A DNA stretch of 64,000 nt from Metallyticus violacea (Eukaryota; Arthropoda; Insecta; Mantodea; Metallyticidae). The notes beneath the pieces were generated by a model. It was not told the DNA's origin and did not search any database. It worked only from the letters and a program-made list of their open reading frames with translations. The translations under genes were made by a program, and so were the position numbers. Positions 45,591 through 56,575 of this stretch are shown here, one piece after another. Positions within the stretch are counted from its first letter, which is position 1. Each line of letters begins with the position of its first letter. Where the stretch lies: assembly GCA_030762175.1 (NCBI GenBank), contig CM060846.1:240571012-240635011 (forward strand), read 5' to 3'.

Positions 45591-45866
45591 GGTGTTTAAC
45601 GCCCGTTTTTTACTACTGAAGCATCACAGGCGGTGACACTGATGATACATGAAATGAAGTCATATATTGGGAAAGGATTTTTTTTAAAGGAAGGAAGCGT
45701 TCCAGGCCTAAGTTTAGGATACCTCCCCGGCATTTGCCTTTTATGAGGACTGAGGAAAACCTGAAAAAAGAAAACTCAGTCAGGGAAGACGGCCCTGGCG
45801 GGATTCGAACCCCGGACCCCCCGATCACGAGTCCGCGCCTTAACTACCTCGGCCTCTCGTGGCGGT
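45591..45866 (-). mobile_element. SINE-A, full length
   Basis: Minus-strand copy with sense head accgccacgagaggccgagg, B box ggggttcgaatcccgcc and the full body to gggcgttaaacacc. It has inserted next to the C-terminal end of the DNA polymerase remnant. Confidence 0.92.
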
Positions 45867-45888
45867 TGGACAATGGTATACGCTGCAA

Positions 45889-47310
45889 TCACATCATCAG
45901 AACTAATATTGTTTTGGACTGTACTGATTGTACCTTCATACTACATAAATGATAACCTCTGTAGCCAGCAAGTAGGTTTATACCTCCATTCCCGGACTGT
46001 TTAAAAGGTCTATTAAACAAGAATGCCCTTTTAACTAATTTGCAAGTACGCAAATTGTCACGCTGGCCATGTTTTCCCCAAAAGGAGTTTAGCATTAATT
46101 TTTCCAGCTTTACGCGTTGGGCATTCGTGTTTCTTTAATAAAAACTTTTGGATTCTTTAACAGGTCCATTAAACAAATAATTTGACCAATTCGCAAGTAG
46201 ACAAATTATCAATCTGGCATATTTTCCCCAAAAGAAGTTTAGTATTAGTTTTGCCAGCTCTCACCTTCCGCGTTGGATCCGTGCTACACATTCTTTAACA
46301 ACATTTTTTGAACATGTTCTTTTTGCGCTGAGCGTTGCAATCAGAAGGCATCTTTAAGAACTGATTTACATAAGCTTCAAAATAGCCCTTCTCTTTTAGA
46401 GGAGTTGTGGCCTACTATGTTGTACTTCCAAATATCATAAATGTTCAGCTGAAGCTCTTCCAAAACCCACGTACCAAAAATACATGTTGGCATTATCTTT
46501 CACTTTCCGTTTCAGCACACAATATTTACAATTCACAATGGAAATAAAGCCTGTTGTTAATATGCGCGGTAAAAGGTTGTTTAGCGAATTCTCCACTTTA
46601 TTAATTCCCCCTTTATGTCTCCCAAATTACGACAGTTATTTAAGTAAATTTTGGGGTGACGCACCTGGTAGAATTTAGTTTTGTTTAAATATTCATAGAT
46701 TGCAAACGTCACATTAAAACATCATTTAATCCCCTGTAACTATACTGCACTGTGGTGCGGTTTGTTTATCCACCATAGAAAGTGTATTTTCGATTAAGGA
46801 GTTATGGCTGAGTTTGCAAAAAGCACAAGTTGCGCCAATATCTTGTTCTCCTGCATCACGGCGCTAAACTGGCATTCCCAAATTATGGTATAGCCATCAT
46901 CCTTCATTTTTGTGAGCCATTCGTTTCCTCAAACCTACAGGCCATGGTTTCGTTGCTCCTGTTGCACAGCAATGCGCTACGATTAGGAAAAAATCCTTTG
47001 CATCCATGGAAAAGGTAAACAAAATTTTCATTTTGTTCTTCTCTATTAATTTCTAATTTTTTTCTTTCAATATTTTACTTCTCTGCATTTAAAAGCATGC
47101 TGAATAATTGTTTTCCTGCCCTTACAGTGACGACATCATATGTAAGCTAAGCGCGACTGGTTATCCACTGCTATAATCAGTTATCAGTGTAATTGTGTTC
47201 AAAGGCATGTCTTTTCGTACACTTCATGCAGGCGTTTGCTATGTTAGCGCATTCTGTGAACGGATCTATTCCGATTTCGTCCAAAAATTCTCTCCGGAAT
47301 TTGGCAACTC
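45889..47310 (-). pseudogene. Polinton/Maverick-type DNA polymerase B remnant
   Basis: A protein-primed family B DNA polymerase would replicate the element. Blocks on the minus strand, N to C: KFRREFLDEIGIDPFTEC and NIANACMKC (about 47221-47305), a decayed stretch, CAETESER (about 46500-46545), TWVLEELQLNIYDIWKY (46420-46472), FEAYVNQFLKMPSD (46339-46386), and the LAKL-LN-FWGK motif, present twice. Order and spacing are those of Polinton-type PolB. Many stops and frame changes occur, and the YxDTDS block is not visible. An adintovirus-like origin cannot be excluded, because such viruses share this polymerase. Confidence 0.75.
45998..46310 (-). repeat. 156-bp tandem duplication inside the PolB remnant
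   Basis: aggtctattaaacaa (46006) and aggtccattaaacaa (46162) mark two copies, each encoding the LN(S/F)FWGK motif and the following residues. 156 bp is 52 codons, so the duplication is in frame; the copies have diverged by many substitutions and small indels. Confidence 0.8.
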
Positions 47311-47319
47311 CTAAACTCA

Positions 47320-47970
47320 GCAGAAGACGTCCATTTTGCTGTAAGCTACCATATTCTCTTTCATATTAAAAAGGTAGCGCGAGGATACTTCCTCTGTACG
47401 CCATTCTTAAAATGCCTTACATCCAAGTATAGTTGTGCTTTCTGGGCAGTAAATAGCATTGCTACAGCGGAACTTACGTAATTTTGCTTCTTTTTTTTTT
47501 TTGTGATAAACAAATAGGCATATATCCCTTCGGTTACTTCGGCTGAAAGGTTTTTGGAATCGAGTCATTGACGTCACTGACATCAATACGCCTCCGAACT
47601 CAGAATTTGTTCAACCCAGATCGTCTACAATAGAGAAAATACCAAAATCGTTAGCGTTAAACGCAGATCTCAACAACCTCCGATTTACATCCAAAATTAT
47701 AATTTGGGCGCTGAAACTCGGTACACAGTTTACCTCTAACGCCCACAATGAGCAGTGTCACATCCACCGGATGTTTCTCCACAGGAGCTACGCTAAAAGA
47801 CGATGTTCGCTTCCCTTTATCTGCCCTCAGTTACAACTTGTTTCATTAGAATTGTCCAACATCATTCCCTGTGAATAGCAACAGCGAAGAACATGATAGC
47901 CAAGACGGGGAACCTTTCTACTCTCCAGCATATACCACACATTTTAACGTTTGCAAAAACAGTTTTTTTT
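47320..47970. other. Stretch without recognised genes
   Basis: Possibly the decayed N-terminal polymerase region, but no motif can be read. Confidence 0.35.
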
Positions 47971-47976
47971 ACTTAT

Positions 47977-48260
47977 TTTTATTTACGGACGCTCTTTAAC
48001 ATCTCAGGTCATCAGCATTCCATTATATTCAGGGCGTGAAAGAACCGATAAATTTTATTCAGAGGCCTCTTCTTTCAGGTTTGAGGTTCTTTTTCGTGCC
48101 GTAAATGCACGACACGGGATCCACGGCTTTACTTCCCTTCCGAAGGAAGCCATACTTAGGATTTTTACGCCGGAAAAAATCCATCGATCCTGGCCGGGTT
48201 TGAACCCGCGATCTTGGGTTTAGAAGGTAAGTAGGTTATCATTACACCACCAGGACCGAC
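47977..48260 (-). mobile_element. SINE-B, full length, with target-site duplication
   Basis: Minus-strand copy with both tRNA-like boxes and the complete 3' hairpin. Flanked by gcaaaaacagt at 47953-47963 and 48261-48271. Little diverged from the 49-kb copy, so relatively young. Confidence 0.93.
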
Positions 48261-48341
48261 GCAAAAACAGTGAATAATGCTACCAAATAGTGTGTAAATA
48301 AAAAACACTTTTGGGGTGTACTCGCAATTAAACGCAATGTC

Positions 48342-48392
48342 AAAAAAAAAAAAAAAAAAAAAAAAACCGAAGTACGAAAAAAAAAAAAAAAA
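48342..48392. repeat. Poly(A) tracts
   Basis: Two A runs separated by ccgaagtacg; possible remains of a retrotransposed tail, but no element body is visible beside them. Confidence 0.7.
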
Positions 48393-48999
48393 ACCAGTAC
48401 TATGTGAAAATAATGTTACATTCACAATAAAACCATTGTAAAATTATAGAAGAAGCATAAATTACTTACTAAAACTTATATGTGTTACAAAATTAAAGCA
48501 ACTGTTGCTACCATGAATATGTTTAGCCATAAGTTACAATGTAAAAATTAGATTGCCAAAAAAAAAAAAAAAAAAAGAAAAGTATTAGAATATTTTGAAA
48601 TTATACATATATCCTACTATGCATCACTTTCCTGCTGTATAAAAAACCGTAATTAGCTAAATCACTTCGGCTGTACTGTATTACAAACATCCCACTCATA
48701 CATATTCTGTCTAGCTGCCAAATAAGTGTCACAAAATATGTATTGTCCCAATAAAAATTGTAGGTAACTCTCATTATTGACTATTTCTTTATTATTCAAT
48801 AACCTATTATGCATGTAAACAAATGAAACAGCAGCGTTTAATATTAAGCAACATATAAATAATGTTTATTAGTGTAAATTAAATGTTAGAGGGAACTATT
48901 TGCTACACTAAATTAAACGCTTTCAAAGAAATGTCACATGATACAGTACAAGTTAACAAAATAAGCAGTTACTGGCTAGCAAATAAATTTTAATTAAGT

Positions 49000-49442
49000 A
49001 TGGAAATGAATTATGTCCGGTCAAAACCGGATGTGTTTGTTGATTTGGTTTATTTACGGAAGCTCTTTAACATCTCAGGTCATCAGCGTCCCATTCAATT
49101 CAGGGCGTGAAACGGCTGACAAATTTTGCTCAGAGGCCTCTTCATTCAGGCTTGAAGTTATTTTTCGTGCTGTAAATGTACGACACGGGACTCACGGCTT
49201 TACTTCCCTTCGGAAGGAAGCCATACTTAGGATTTTTACGCCCGAAAAAATGCATCGATCCTGGCTGCGATTTTGGGTTTAGAAGGCAAGCATGTTTACC
49301 ACTACACCACCAGACTAACCCGGATGTGCTTAATAATGCATTACGTGATCCAAGACTTTTAAAAGCAGGAAATCCTATGAGTCATTTTCATATAACTAAA
49401 GAACTTCCTAATTCCAATTTTGTAGAACGAAAGCTTTATTAA
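49000..49442 (+). pseudogene. Small ORF split by a SINE-B insertion
   Basis: Before the SINE the frame reads MEMNYVRSKPDV from the ATG at 49000; after it, one target-site copy repeats PDV and the frame continues LNNALRDPRLLKAGNPM and HFHITKELPNSNFVERKLY to TAA at 49440. Removing the SINE and one copy of ccggatgtg gives an uninterrupted 49-codon frame. The composition (DPRLLKAGNP, HFHITKEL) looks like real protein, perhaps a terminal exon of a larger gene, but I recognise no family. If functional, the insertion would have destroyed it. Confidence 0.4.
49036..49319 (-). mobile_element. SINE-B with target-site duplication
   Basis: Minus-strand copy flanked by ccggatgtg at 49027-49035 and 49320-49328. 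The head lacks part of the B-box region (sense ccaaaatcgcagccagg; the ggttcaatcc core is deleted), the remainder is well conserved. Confidence 0.93.
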
Positions 49443-49449
49443 GAGAAGC

Positions 49450-51090
49450 CTTGCTAATTATAACAAACACACCTACAGATATTACATTATATTATATATA
49501 AAACATGTAATATTGGTTTAATTTAAGGCCGGGGAAAATAAGTTTACTTTGGTGCATTAAGTGTTTTATTATAAATCAGCTTTTTCATGCTATTTAGTTA
49601 CTGTATGGGCAGTATGGTGCACTCCTTGGAAATATGAATAAATAATGGTACATGCTAATTGCTTGTATAAATTCTTAAAAGTACCCTTTCTTTCTTTTAT
49701 ATTTAATAACTATGGCCTATAAGTTTGTAGGTCAACTCCAGCAGTGGTCATCGGGTATTATTAAATATCGCCTATTCTAATGGGACAGTCTCTATTAAGG
49801 ATGGCCTGCCAAAGAGAGTGTAGCAAAACACATGACAAATTCCACAATTTATAAACTTTTCTGAATTGTGATTAGGGGATTCGTGTGGCATAAAAATAGT
49901 GATCGACGAACTGACTGAATTAGTTTTCGAACCACTCTAAAGCTTCTTGTAACTGAACTACCATGGTCACTGTTTATCTCGACTTTAACAGTTGCATATT
50001 AATGCCAGAAGTAAACTATTTACTCAAAAATCGCTTTTTACAATAAGTATCCCTTTTATTACTAAGAAATTTGTTTTGTGCCTTTATTACATTTTTGCTA
50101 CTATGTTACATATCTAGTGACAAGAAATCTATTTTTGGGAGCTATTGTTAATAATGCATGTACATACTGGATGTGCTGTCTTGATATTTCTCACATTTGA
50201 ATCAGTAATAACTGAAGCTAGAGGATTGAATTTCATTATTTTAATGTAAATACTGCACACTATGATGTGAAGGTAAGTAACAATAAACCAGGTATAATCC
50301 TGTTTTACAATTTCAATAAAGCAGGATGCTCCTGACAAGAGCTTGAGAAAATTCTCTTGTTTTCGAGGAAATGTGGTAATGGCCAGAGGTGGTTCTGTTC
50401 AACCTGACTGAAAATGCAGCATATTATTTATGTCTTTTTTGTGAAACTAATGATCATTGCTTTAAACAGCCCACAAAGGAGGATTCAGGAAGGAAATATT
50501 ATTTGAAGGAACTGGTTTCAGAACTTTACATCATACATATAAAGTGATGCCCTAAAATTTTGGTTGGTCTACATCCAATGTATATAAATGCTTTACATAC
50601 CTTTTGGGAATAATTGCAACCAAGTTTAGGTGCAGTGAACAGGTAAATTGTATTCACAAGAGTTGTAAGGAAAAGTGTCAAATAATGTTGTAAGAATATT
50701 CCAAAGTAAGGGAATTTCTATTTATGCTCAGGAAGCAAGAACTGAAATCTCACGAAGACTGTGCAATAAATACATGTTCCCTGCTTATGCAGCAAAAAAA
50801 GGAAAAAAAGTTCATTTTTATTAGAATCTGTTAGCAGTGTGGTCTGAATGATTGTTTTCATAAACCTGACTCCTTACGTATGTTCAATTAGTATGCACTA
50901 TTATATTACTTGTATATAGTAAATAAATTATATTATACATTTCTTAGAGGACTTTTGTATTTTTTATAAATATCTCTTAAAATTTTGTATCTTGTGTAAA
51001 ATAAAAATAAATTTGTAGCACTTTCTAAATTAAAAAAAAATGATGATTACAAAATATATGTGTCTTATTGCAAAACTTTAATAACTCCAT
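49450..51090. other. AT-rich stretch without recognisable genes
   Basis: No domain-bearing ORF. It could hold the 3'UTR of the split ORF upstream (an AATAAA occurs near 49637). Confidence 0.35.
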
Positions 51091-51099
51091 GGGGTTTCT

Positions 51100-51212
51100 A
51101 AGGAGTGGCTGCAAAAGTAGAAATACCCAAAACTAAAAATTGTACTATACAATGCTTAAATTGCAAAGAATATGGCCACCCTAGAAGGAACTGCCATAAA
51201 GCTCCTCGTGAT
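51100..51212 (+). pseudogene. LINE ORF1 (gag) fragment with CCHC knuckle
   Basis: The plus-strand frame reads GVAAKVEIPKTKNCTIQ and then CLNCKEYGHPRRNCHKAPR, a zinc knuckle C-x2-C-x4-H-x4-C as in Jockey/I-type ORF1 proteins. It is followed at once by a stop and is preceded by stops. No endonuclease or RT follows, so it is an isolated remnant. Confidence 0.65.
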
Positions 51213-51219
51213 CAATAAC

Positions 51220-52700
51220 AAAGACCTTCAAGCTCCCAAATATGTATAAAGCCAACAGTAGTAAAAAACCCAAATGAAGTGTTTGGATTAACAATAATCC
51301 TATAGACAGTGTTACTTTTAATCTATGGCAAAAAATTTTGACTGCTTTTGAGCCCCAGTGGTTGTTTGTGTTGATCCAAATGCTTAATCTGAGGTCATTT
51401 TTATTTATTAAATATCTATATATGTGTATATACATGGTGGCGACAATTGGAACTATGTGCACTTTTCAAAGCTTATTAGGTATTTAAAAAAAATGAGAAG
51501 AAACTGTAATGTTTGAACTAAAGAATTAAGAAATTAACAAATATCACGGGCTTCCATTTTCAGGTTGTGTGTAATTGAGATAGTTTTAACGTCACTGTTA
51601 ATGTTGCTTATCTTGTACTGTTACCAAAGCATCACTGTCAAAATGAAAACCAACATGATGTGAAATTTGAATGACCACAGTATCATGTTCTGGAAATTAT
51701 TCCACATTAGCTATTGGAGGAATGCAATGATTTCAGCTATATGTTCTGTTTTATTAATAGTGAAACTGCTAGGTTAATGCAGCTAAAATTGTTTATAAAA
51801 TAATATAAAATGACCTTTTAAGTAAGAGTTTTGAGGTGGCTTCAGGTTTCCTTTGCTAATTTCATCTTTCTGCACATTTTCAGCTTGCCAAACAATTTCT
51901 CAGCTACTGCACAGATTTCAGAAATACATTGGCATCAAAGGCATAATTGTAGCACAGTTACTGGTCAGGGCAAATAGTTTTGTAGCTTGCTGTCAATGCA
52001 TTTTCAAAAAGGATAAAAATAATTATACAATATACAAGGATTATTATGAGAGCAGCGAACATTATTTTATTTTTATAGCATACTTAAGAGTTATTGCAAC
52101 CAAACCCCATAAAACCGAAATATATGTAGCTGTTCTAATTTATTTGGTTAATTCTGTATTAGTATACGAGAGAGAAATGCCCCAGCAGAAAAATTTTCAT
52201 AGTACTTTGCTAACCTAACATTCATATAAGTAAAAAATATGAGAGGCTCTAGCATTATGTTTGCTTAAAAAGGTATGACATCGCCAGGTACACTTACCAG
52301 TATAATTATAACAGTACATTACTACCTGCAGCAGCAGTTTATAAACTTTTCAAATTGTTTTTCATGCCACTTAATACATTAACCTTATTTTAAAAATATG
52401 ATTGAGCTATATTATCTTAAGTGAGTGAATATGTATCGGCTAAAATAAACAAGAAAATATGTACAACAGATTTTACTATAGATAAATGCCCCAAATTAAA
52501 TTGAATTATGTTATTGATTTATAAGTACAGAAAACCTACCTTCACTCTTGTTCATTGTATGATTGCAAATATCTTCCCAAGCCTTTTTCTCCTTTGCTTG
52601 TCATATTACATCCGTACATTTGTCCTCTCAAATCTTAAAACTTCCCACAAGACTCCATTTTGTTCATTAGTAATGTGACATATAGTGATCATTACTCTTT
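51220..52700. other. AT-rich stretch without recognised genes
   Basis: An open stretch of 121 codons at 51853-52218 (+) has no recognised domain and is likely fortuitous. Confidence 0.35.
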
Positions 52701-53446
52701 TATGAGAAATTCAGCATTCAAACATGGAACTTGTGAAGTTTGAGTTCAGTCTGAGAAATGACTACAAATATGCAACATTGTCTTATACTAGTCTCAGACT
52801 CAACTAAAATCTAAGGACTATGAATTTGACCCTGAATCCTTTAGATGACAATAATTGGGCTCTGCTTGAAGATCTACTAAAAGTTCAGTCTGAGTAACTG
52901 ACTTGAGAAATTGTTTCTCATTCCATTAAAAGAAATGTGTTGAAAATATGCTAGATAAAGAGTTAAAAAGACGTTGTATTGACCCAAGAAATTTTATGAT
53001 CACCTGAAACAATGGATGGAAAACTGTCTACTGAAAACCAGAATATGTACATTTCAGAATATGACAAATCATTGCACTTTCGACTTGGGCATATAGTCCT
53101 TGAATCACATATGATAAGAGAACAATAAAATCATTATGTAGTCAATTTGGGCTTCCTGATAGACAAATTGTTTGAGGTTTCCGGGGTTACTTTAAGGTCA
53201 AGAAAATTTCATCATCTCTTATTACTCTTGTGAACATATAGAAGATTATTTGGTAGATTTGGAAGTAGCCATTGAGGAATTAAAGAACAAAGAAAAAGAA
53301 ATAATTAGAAATCAGAAAAGGTTTTTAAAGGCATGGTTAAAAAGAATACAACAGTATACAAGACATACAAGAACACAATAAAATCCTTAAATGATAAAGA
53401 TGTTGTTTATACAAAAGCAGACAAAGGAAACAGAATAGTAATATTA

Positions 53447-54769
53447 CGAGGGGTGATCAACAAAGACTGAGACTGATTTTTTTTCACAAATGTTTATTAC
53501 TCCAATTCAATGTTTACATGATCTTTTTCAAAGTAGTCCCCTCCTACTTCAATGCACTTTTTATAGCGTCTCTGCCAGCTCTTGAACACGTGCTGCAGAC
53601 CATTCTTTGTCAGGTCCTTGAGAATTGCCTCACTTTTCTTGAGCACTGCTTCAGAGTTCTCAAATGGAATACCCCTAAGCTTTGCCTTTAGTGATGGGAA
53701 TAAAATAGTCACAGGGTGCAAGATCGGGGCTATAAGGTGGATGTGGTACACAGGTAATGTTGAATCGAGCCAGAAACTGCATGACTTGATTTGCGACGTG
53801 AGGCTGTGCATTGTCATGATGAAGTCGCCACCCAGTCCGAGAAAGCTCTGGTAGTTTCTTTGCAATGTGTTTCCTCAGTGTAGCCAATACTGATGTGTAG
53901 TATGCTGCTGTAACACTAGTGTGAGGGGGAACTGCATGCTGGTAAATCATTCCATTACAGTCAAAAAATGTGATCACCATCACTTTCCCTGCAGATGGAA
54001 CAACTTTTGCCTTTTTTGGTGTTGGAGAACCTGGCGATTTCCACACTGTGCTGGCTTGTTTTCCTTCAGGATCATAATGATGCAGCCATGACTCATCACC
54101 GGTGATAATCAATTTAAAAAATGCATCCCCTCCATCAGCAAAGAGATGCAGCACCTCACGGCTTGTCTCCATTCACACAGCCTTTTGTTCGGGAGTCAAC
54201 AGACGTGGCACCCAACAAGCACAAACTCGGGTCATATGGAGATGGTCATGCATAATTGTAAACACACTGCCATATGAAATTCTCAACACTTCACTGAGGT
54301 TAGGTAATGTTATACGCCAATCCTCTCGGACAATCACAGCAGCTGTGTTGATGTTGACTTCAGTCACAGCAGAAGCCGAAACACCAGGCCCACCTTGCTT
54401 AACACTGACAAGTCGGCCTTCTTTGAAGTCCTTGAACCACCTAAACACTGTTGCACGAGGTAGTAGTGCATCTTCACTGTACGCTTGCTTCAGCTTTTCA
54501 TAAGTTTTGGTGGCTGTATGGTTTAAACGAAAACAGAATTTGATTGCGCTGTACTGCTCCTCTCGTGTCACCTCCATTGTCTGGTATGTGAAATGCACGT
54601 AGGGTCTACAAAATAGAGCATTACTAATAACCTACCAATACGAGAGTGCTGCCGCCTACCAACATTATACATAAAAACCCGCTCTTTTCAAATATTTATG
54701 TTACAGATACGAAACTATCACGGAAGCTACAGGAAAAAATCAGTCTCAGTCTTTGTTGATCAGCCCTCG
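53447..54769 (-). mobile_element. Mariner transposon (1323 bp) nested in the Penelope-like element
   Basis: Near-identical terminal inverted repeats: cgaggggtgatcaacaaag at the left and its counterpart cgagggctgatcaacaaag (inverted) at the right, continuing through actgagactgatttttt. Flanked by TA at 53445-53446 and 54770-54771. Excising it and one TA restores the host element's reading frame. It is much better preserved than the mariner at 16 kb. Confidence 0.95.
53497..54577 (-). pseudogene. Mariner transposase, nearly intact (DD34D)
   Basis: The ATG at 54575-54577 gives MEVTREEQYSAIKFCF; then RATVFRWFKDFKEGR (helix-turn-helix), VCACWVPRLLTPEQKAV, a TGA where Arg is expected, METSREVLHLF, ITGDESWLHHYDPE (first Asp), GKVMVITFFDCNG, RLHHDNAQPHVA (second Asp), YSPDLAPCDYF (third Asp, 34 residues after the second). 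One single-base frameshift follows CDYF, then KAKLRGIPFENSEAV and CIEVGGDYFEKD end the protein. Apart from one stop and one frameshift all catalytic residues are present. Confidence 0.9.
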
Positions 54770-54859
54770 TAGATAAAGAAGATTATAATAATAACAGAAT
54801 GCAGAATTTGTTAAATAAAAAAGAATATGTTCAGATCCAGTCAGACCTATTGAAAGGGT

Positions 54860-55965
54860 ATATTAATTCCATCAATGAGGTTCTAAAACATGTACAGTCA
54901 TTCCAAAGGAAACAATATACAAAATAAAACAGAGTAACCCAAAAATAGCTAAGATATATGGTTTACCCAAAATTCACAAGATTGGAAATGGTATGCATCC
55001 CATCATTAACATCATCAATACTCCATCTTACTATTTAGCAAAATGGTTAGCTAATAGATTCAAGACATTACCAAAATTTCAAAGCAGGAATATAAACAAT
55101 TCATATCAGTTAATAGAAAAAATTAAGGACATAAAATTACATTTCTCTGACATTCTTATATCTTTCAATGTAGAATCTCTGTTTCCAAGCATACCAAAAG
55201 AAAAACTCCTGATTTATCTACATGATTGGCTTAAAACAAGTGGAATTGAGGTACACACATAAAAGAATACATCAAACTCATAGAAATTTGCATAAACCAA
55301 GCCTTTTTTACTTTCAAAGGAAAATTTTATAAACAATAAGCAGGACTTACAATGGGCAGCCCTTATCTCCATTTCTAGCTAACCTCTTCATGAGTAGATT
55401 TGAAACACATATCAACACAGCTTTTCCATGCTTATTTAAAGTATGGTACAGTTATGTAGATGATATATTTGCCATAGTTAACAAAAAACTTAATGATGCC
55501 TTAAAACTTTTGAATATACAAGATATAAACATATCATTTACATGTGAAATAGAAACAGATAACATGTTGCCATTCCTAGATATTAAAATAATGAAATGTC
55601 AAGAAAATCTTGAATTTGGAATATACAGAAAGAATATACAAGCAGATAATCACATCAAAACTGACAGTTTTAACCCCAAAGCGCACATACATGCAGTTAT
55701 TAACAGTTTAACACACCAGCTAGTTAACCTACAAATTAGCAAAGAAGAATATTTTAATGATTACAAACAAATAGAAGAAACAGCAGTTAAAAATGGTTTT
55801 AAAATAGAACTAGTACACAAAAAGGTGCAGAAATTCAAGAGACAAAAACATATCAAAGAAACCACAACACTTTCAGCAAGAAAAGATAAGCTAATTTTTA
55901 AAAAGTTCATATATCATCCATGGACTACAAAAAATTTCAGAATATTCATAAACATTTTAGTATAA
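54860..55965 (+). pseudogene. Penelope-like reverse transcriptase
   Basis: This enzyme makes DNA from the element's RNA and is related to telomerase. After a frame change, YGLPKIHK-like residues lead to MHPIINIINTPSYYLAKWL; then SFNVESLFPSIPKEKLL (block A; the usual Asp is Asn), LQWAALISIS region (block B, damaged, with stops), YVDDIFAIV (block C, catalytic YVDD intact) and MLPFLDIKI (block D/E). The connector ends near HKKVQKFKRQKHIK. Stops near 54927, 55261 and 55966 split it. Confidence 0.88.
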
Positions 55966-56019
55966 GGTTGGCACTGATTAATAGATTTGATGTTAAAAAC
56001 TTACTGATAATGTTAATGA

Positions 56020-56400
56020 CAGAATTCCACAAGAGGAAAAAGCAGGCATTTACAAAATAAATTGTGCAGAATGTGAAAAAATCTACATTGGAAAAACAAA
56101 GAGAAACATAGGCACACAGTTAAAGAAATATTTCAGGAACATAAAGTACAAACAAATACAGAAATCAGCAGTAGCATATCATTTTTGGACACAAAATCAT
56201 GACATAATAATTAAAGGAAAATTATTAAAATCAGTACAAGGACCTACGGAACTAGCAACCTGGGAAAATATCTACATCTACAAATACAAAGACAGTCTAA
56301 TGAACTTCTACATTGCCGGAGATGAAAACATAAACTACAAGTTTATCACACTGCCACCAGAGCAGAATACACATCCCCACAGCTCAACGAATTATCAGAT
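56020..56400 (+). pseudogene. GIY-YIG endonuclease domain of the Penelope-like element
   Basis: Target-cutting domain. Visible: GIYKINCAECEKIYIGKT, containing the GIY and YIG strands and a CxxC zinc motif between them, then RNIGTQLKKYFRN (the Arg usually followed by E/HF is decayed), SAVAYHFWTQNHDI and ATWENIYIYKYKDSLMNF. It is one frame off the RT, so a frameshift lies near 55965-56040. The fragments at 11.2-11.5 kb and 61.7-62.0 kb align with its second half. Confidence 0.88.
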
Positions 56401-56416
56401 AGTTGAACTAGCCTGG

Positions 56417-56451
56417 CTGAAGATGGGGACTAAATGTTCTGGAAACCGGTT
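56417..56451 (+). ncRNA. Hammerhead-like motif at the Penelope 3' end
   Basis: CTGAAGA, stem II of GGGAC/GTTCT type (with G-T pairs and loop TAAAT), GGAAACC, a tiny stem III (AC/GT around CG) and T at the cleavage position. Core bases are intact; stem II has an imperfect base. It follows the GIY-YIG ORF directly, like the motifs at 11.2 and 62.0 kb. Confidence 0.55.
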
Positions 56452-56523
56452 CTATACATTTATGAAAATTAAGTGAAGCTTTAAGAGTGTGTAGTTCAAC
56501 TGAATCAAACAATGATATCAATT

Positions 56524-56575
56524 AATATGATTAGCTTCACTGTGTAAGTTCCAATTTACATTTTAATTTTAATAT
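56524..56575 (+). repeat. Short dispersed repeat shared with 1242-1292
   Basis: Counterpart of the repeat at 1.2 kb. Here it lies ~70 bp after the hammerhead-like motif; agcttcac within it is an inverted match of gtgaagct in the preceding Penelope tail, so it may be the end of a terminal inverted repeat. Confidence 0.5.

Larger units (their letters stand above)
52720..56460 (+). mobile_element. Penelope-like element (RT plus GIY-YIG), interrupted by mariner
   Basis: Plus-strand Penelope-like retroelement. A decayed N-terminal region (from ~52720) leads into the first RT block KADKGNRIVIL, where a mariner is inserted exactly inside the frame; the RT resumes with DKEDYNNNRMQNLL. RT, a linker, GIY-YIG endonuclease and a hammerhead-like motif follow. 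This is the standard order of endonuclease-bearing (EN+) Penelope-like elements. Several stops and frameshifts make it inactive. Confidence 0.88.

Noticed and set aside
45376..45636. 86-codon plus-strand ORF with hydrophobic stretches as a membrane protein
   Set aside because: It runs into a SINE-A end, is antisense to the Polinton region, and its hydrophobicity follows from T-rich DNA.
51853..52218. 121-codon ORF on the plus strand
   Set aside because: No domain, signal or neighbour supports it; such lengths occur by chance in the window.
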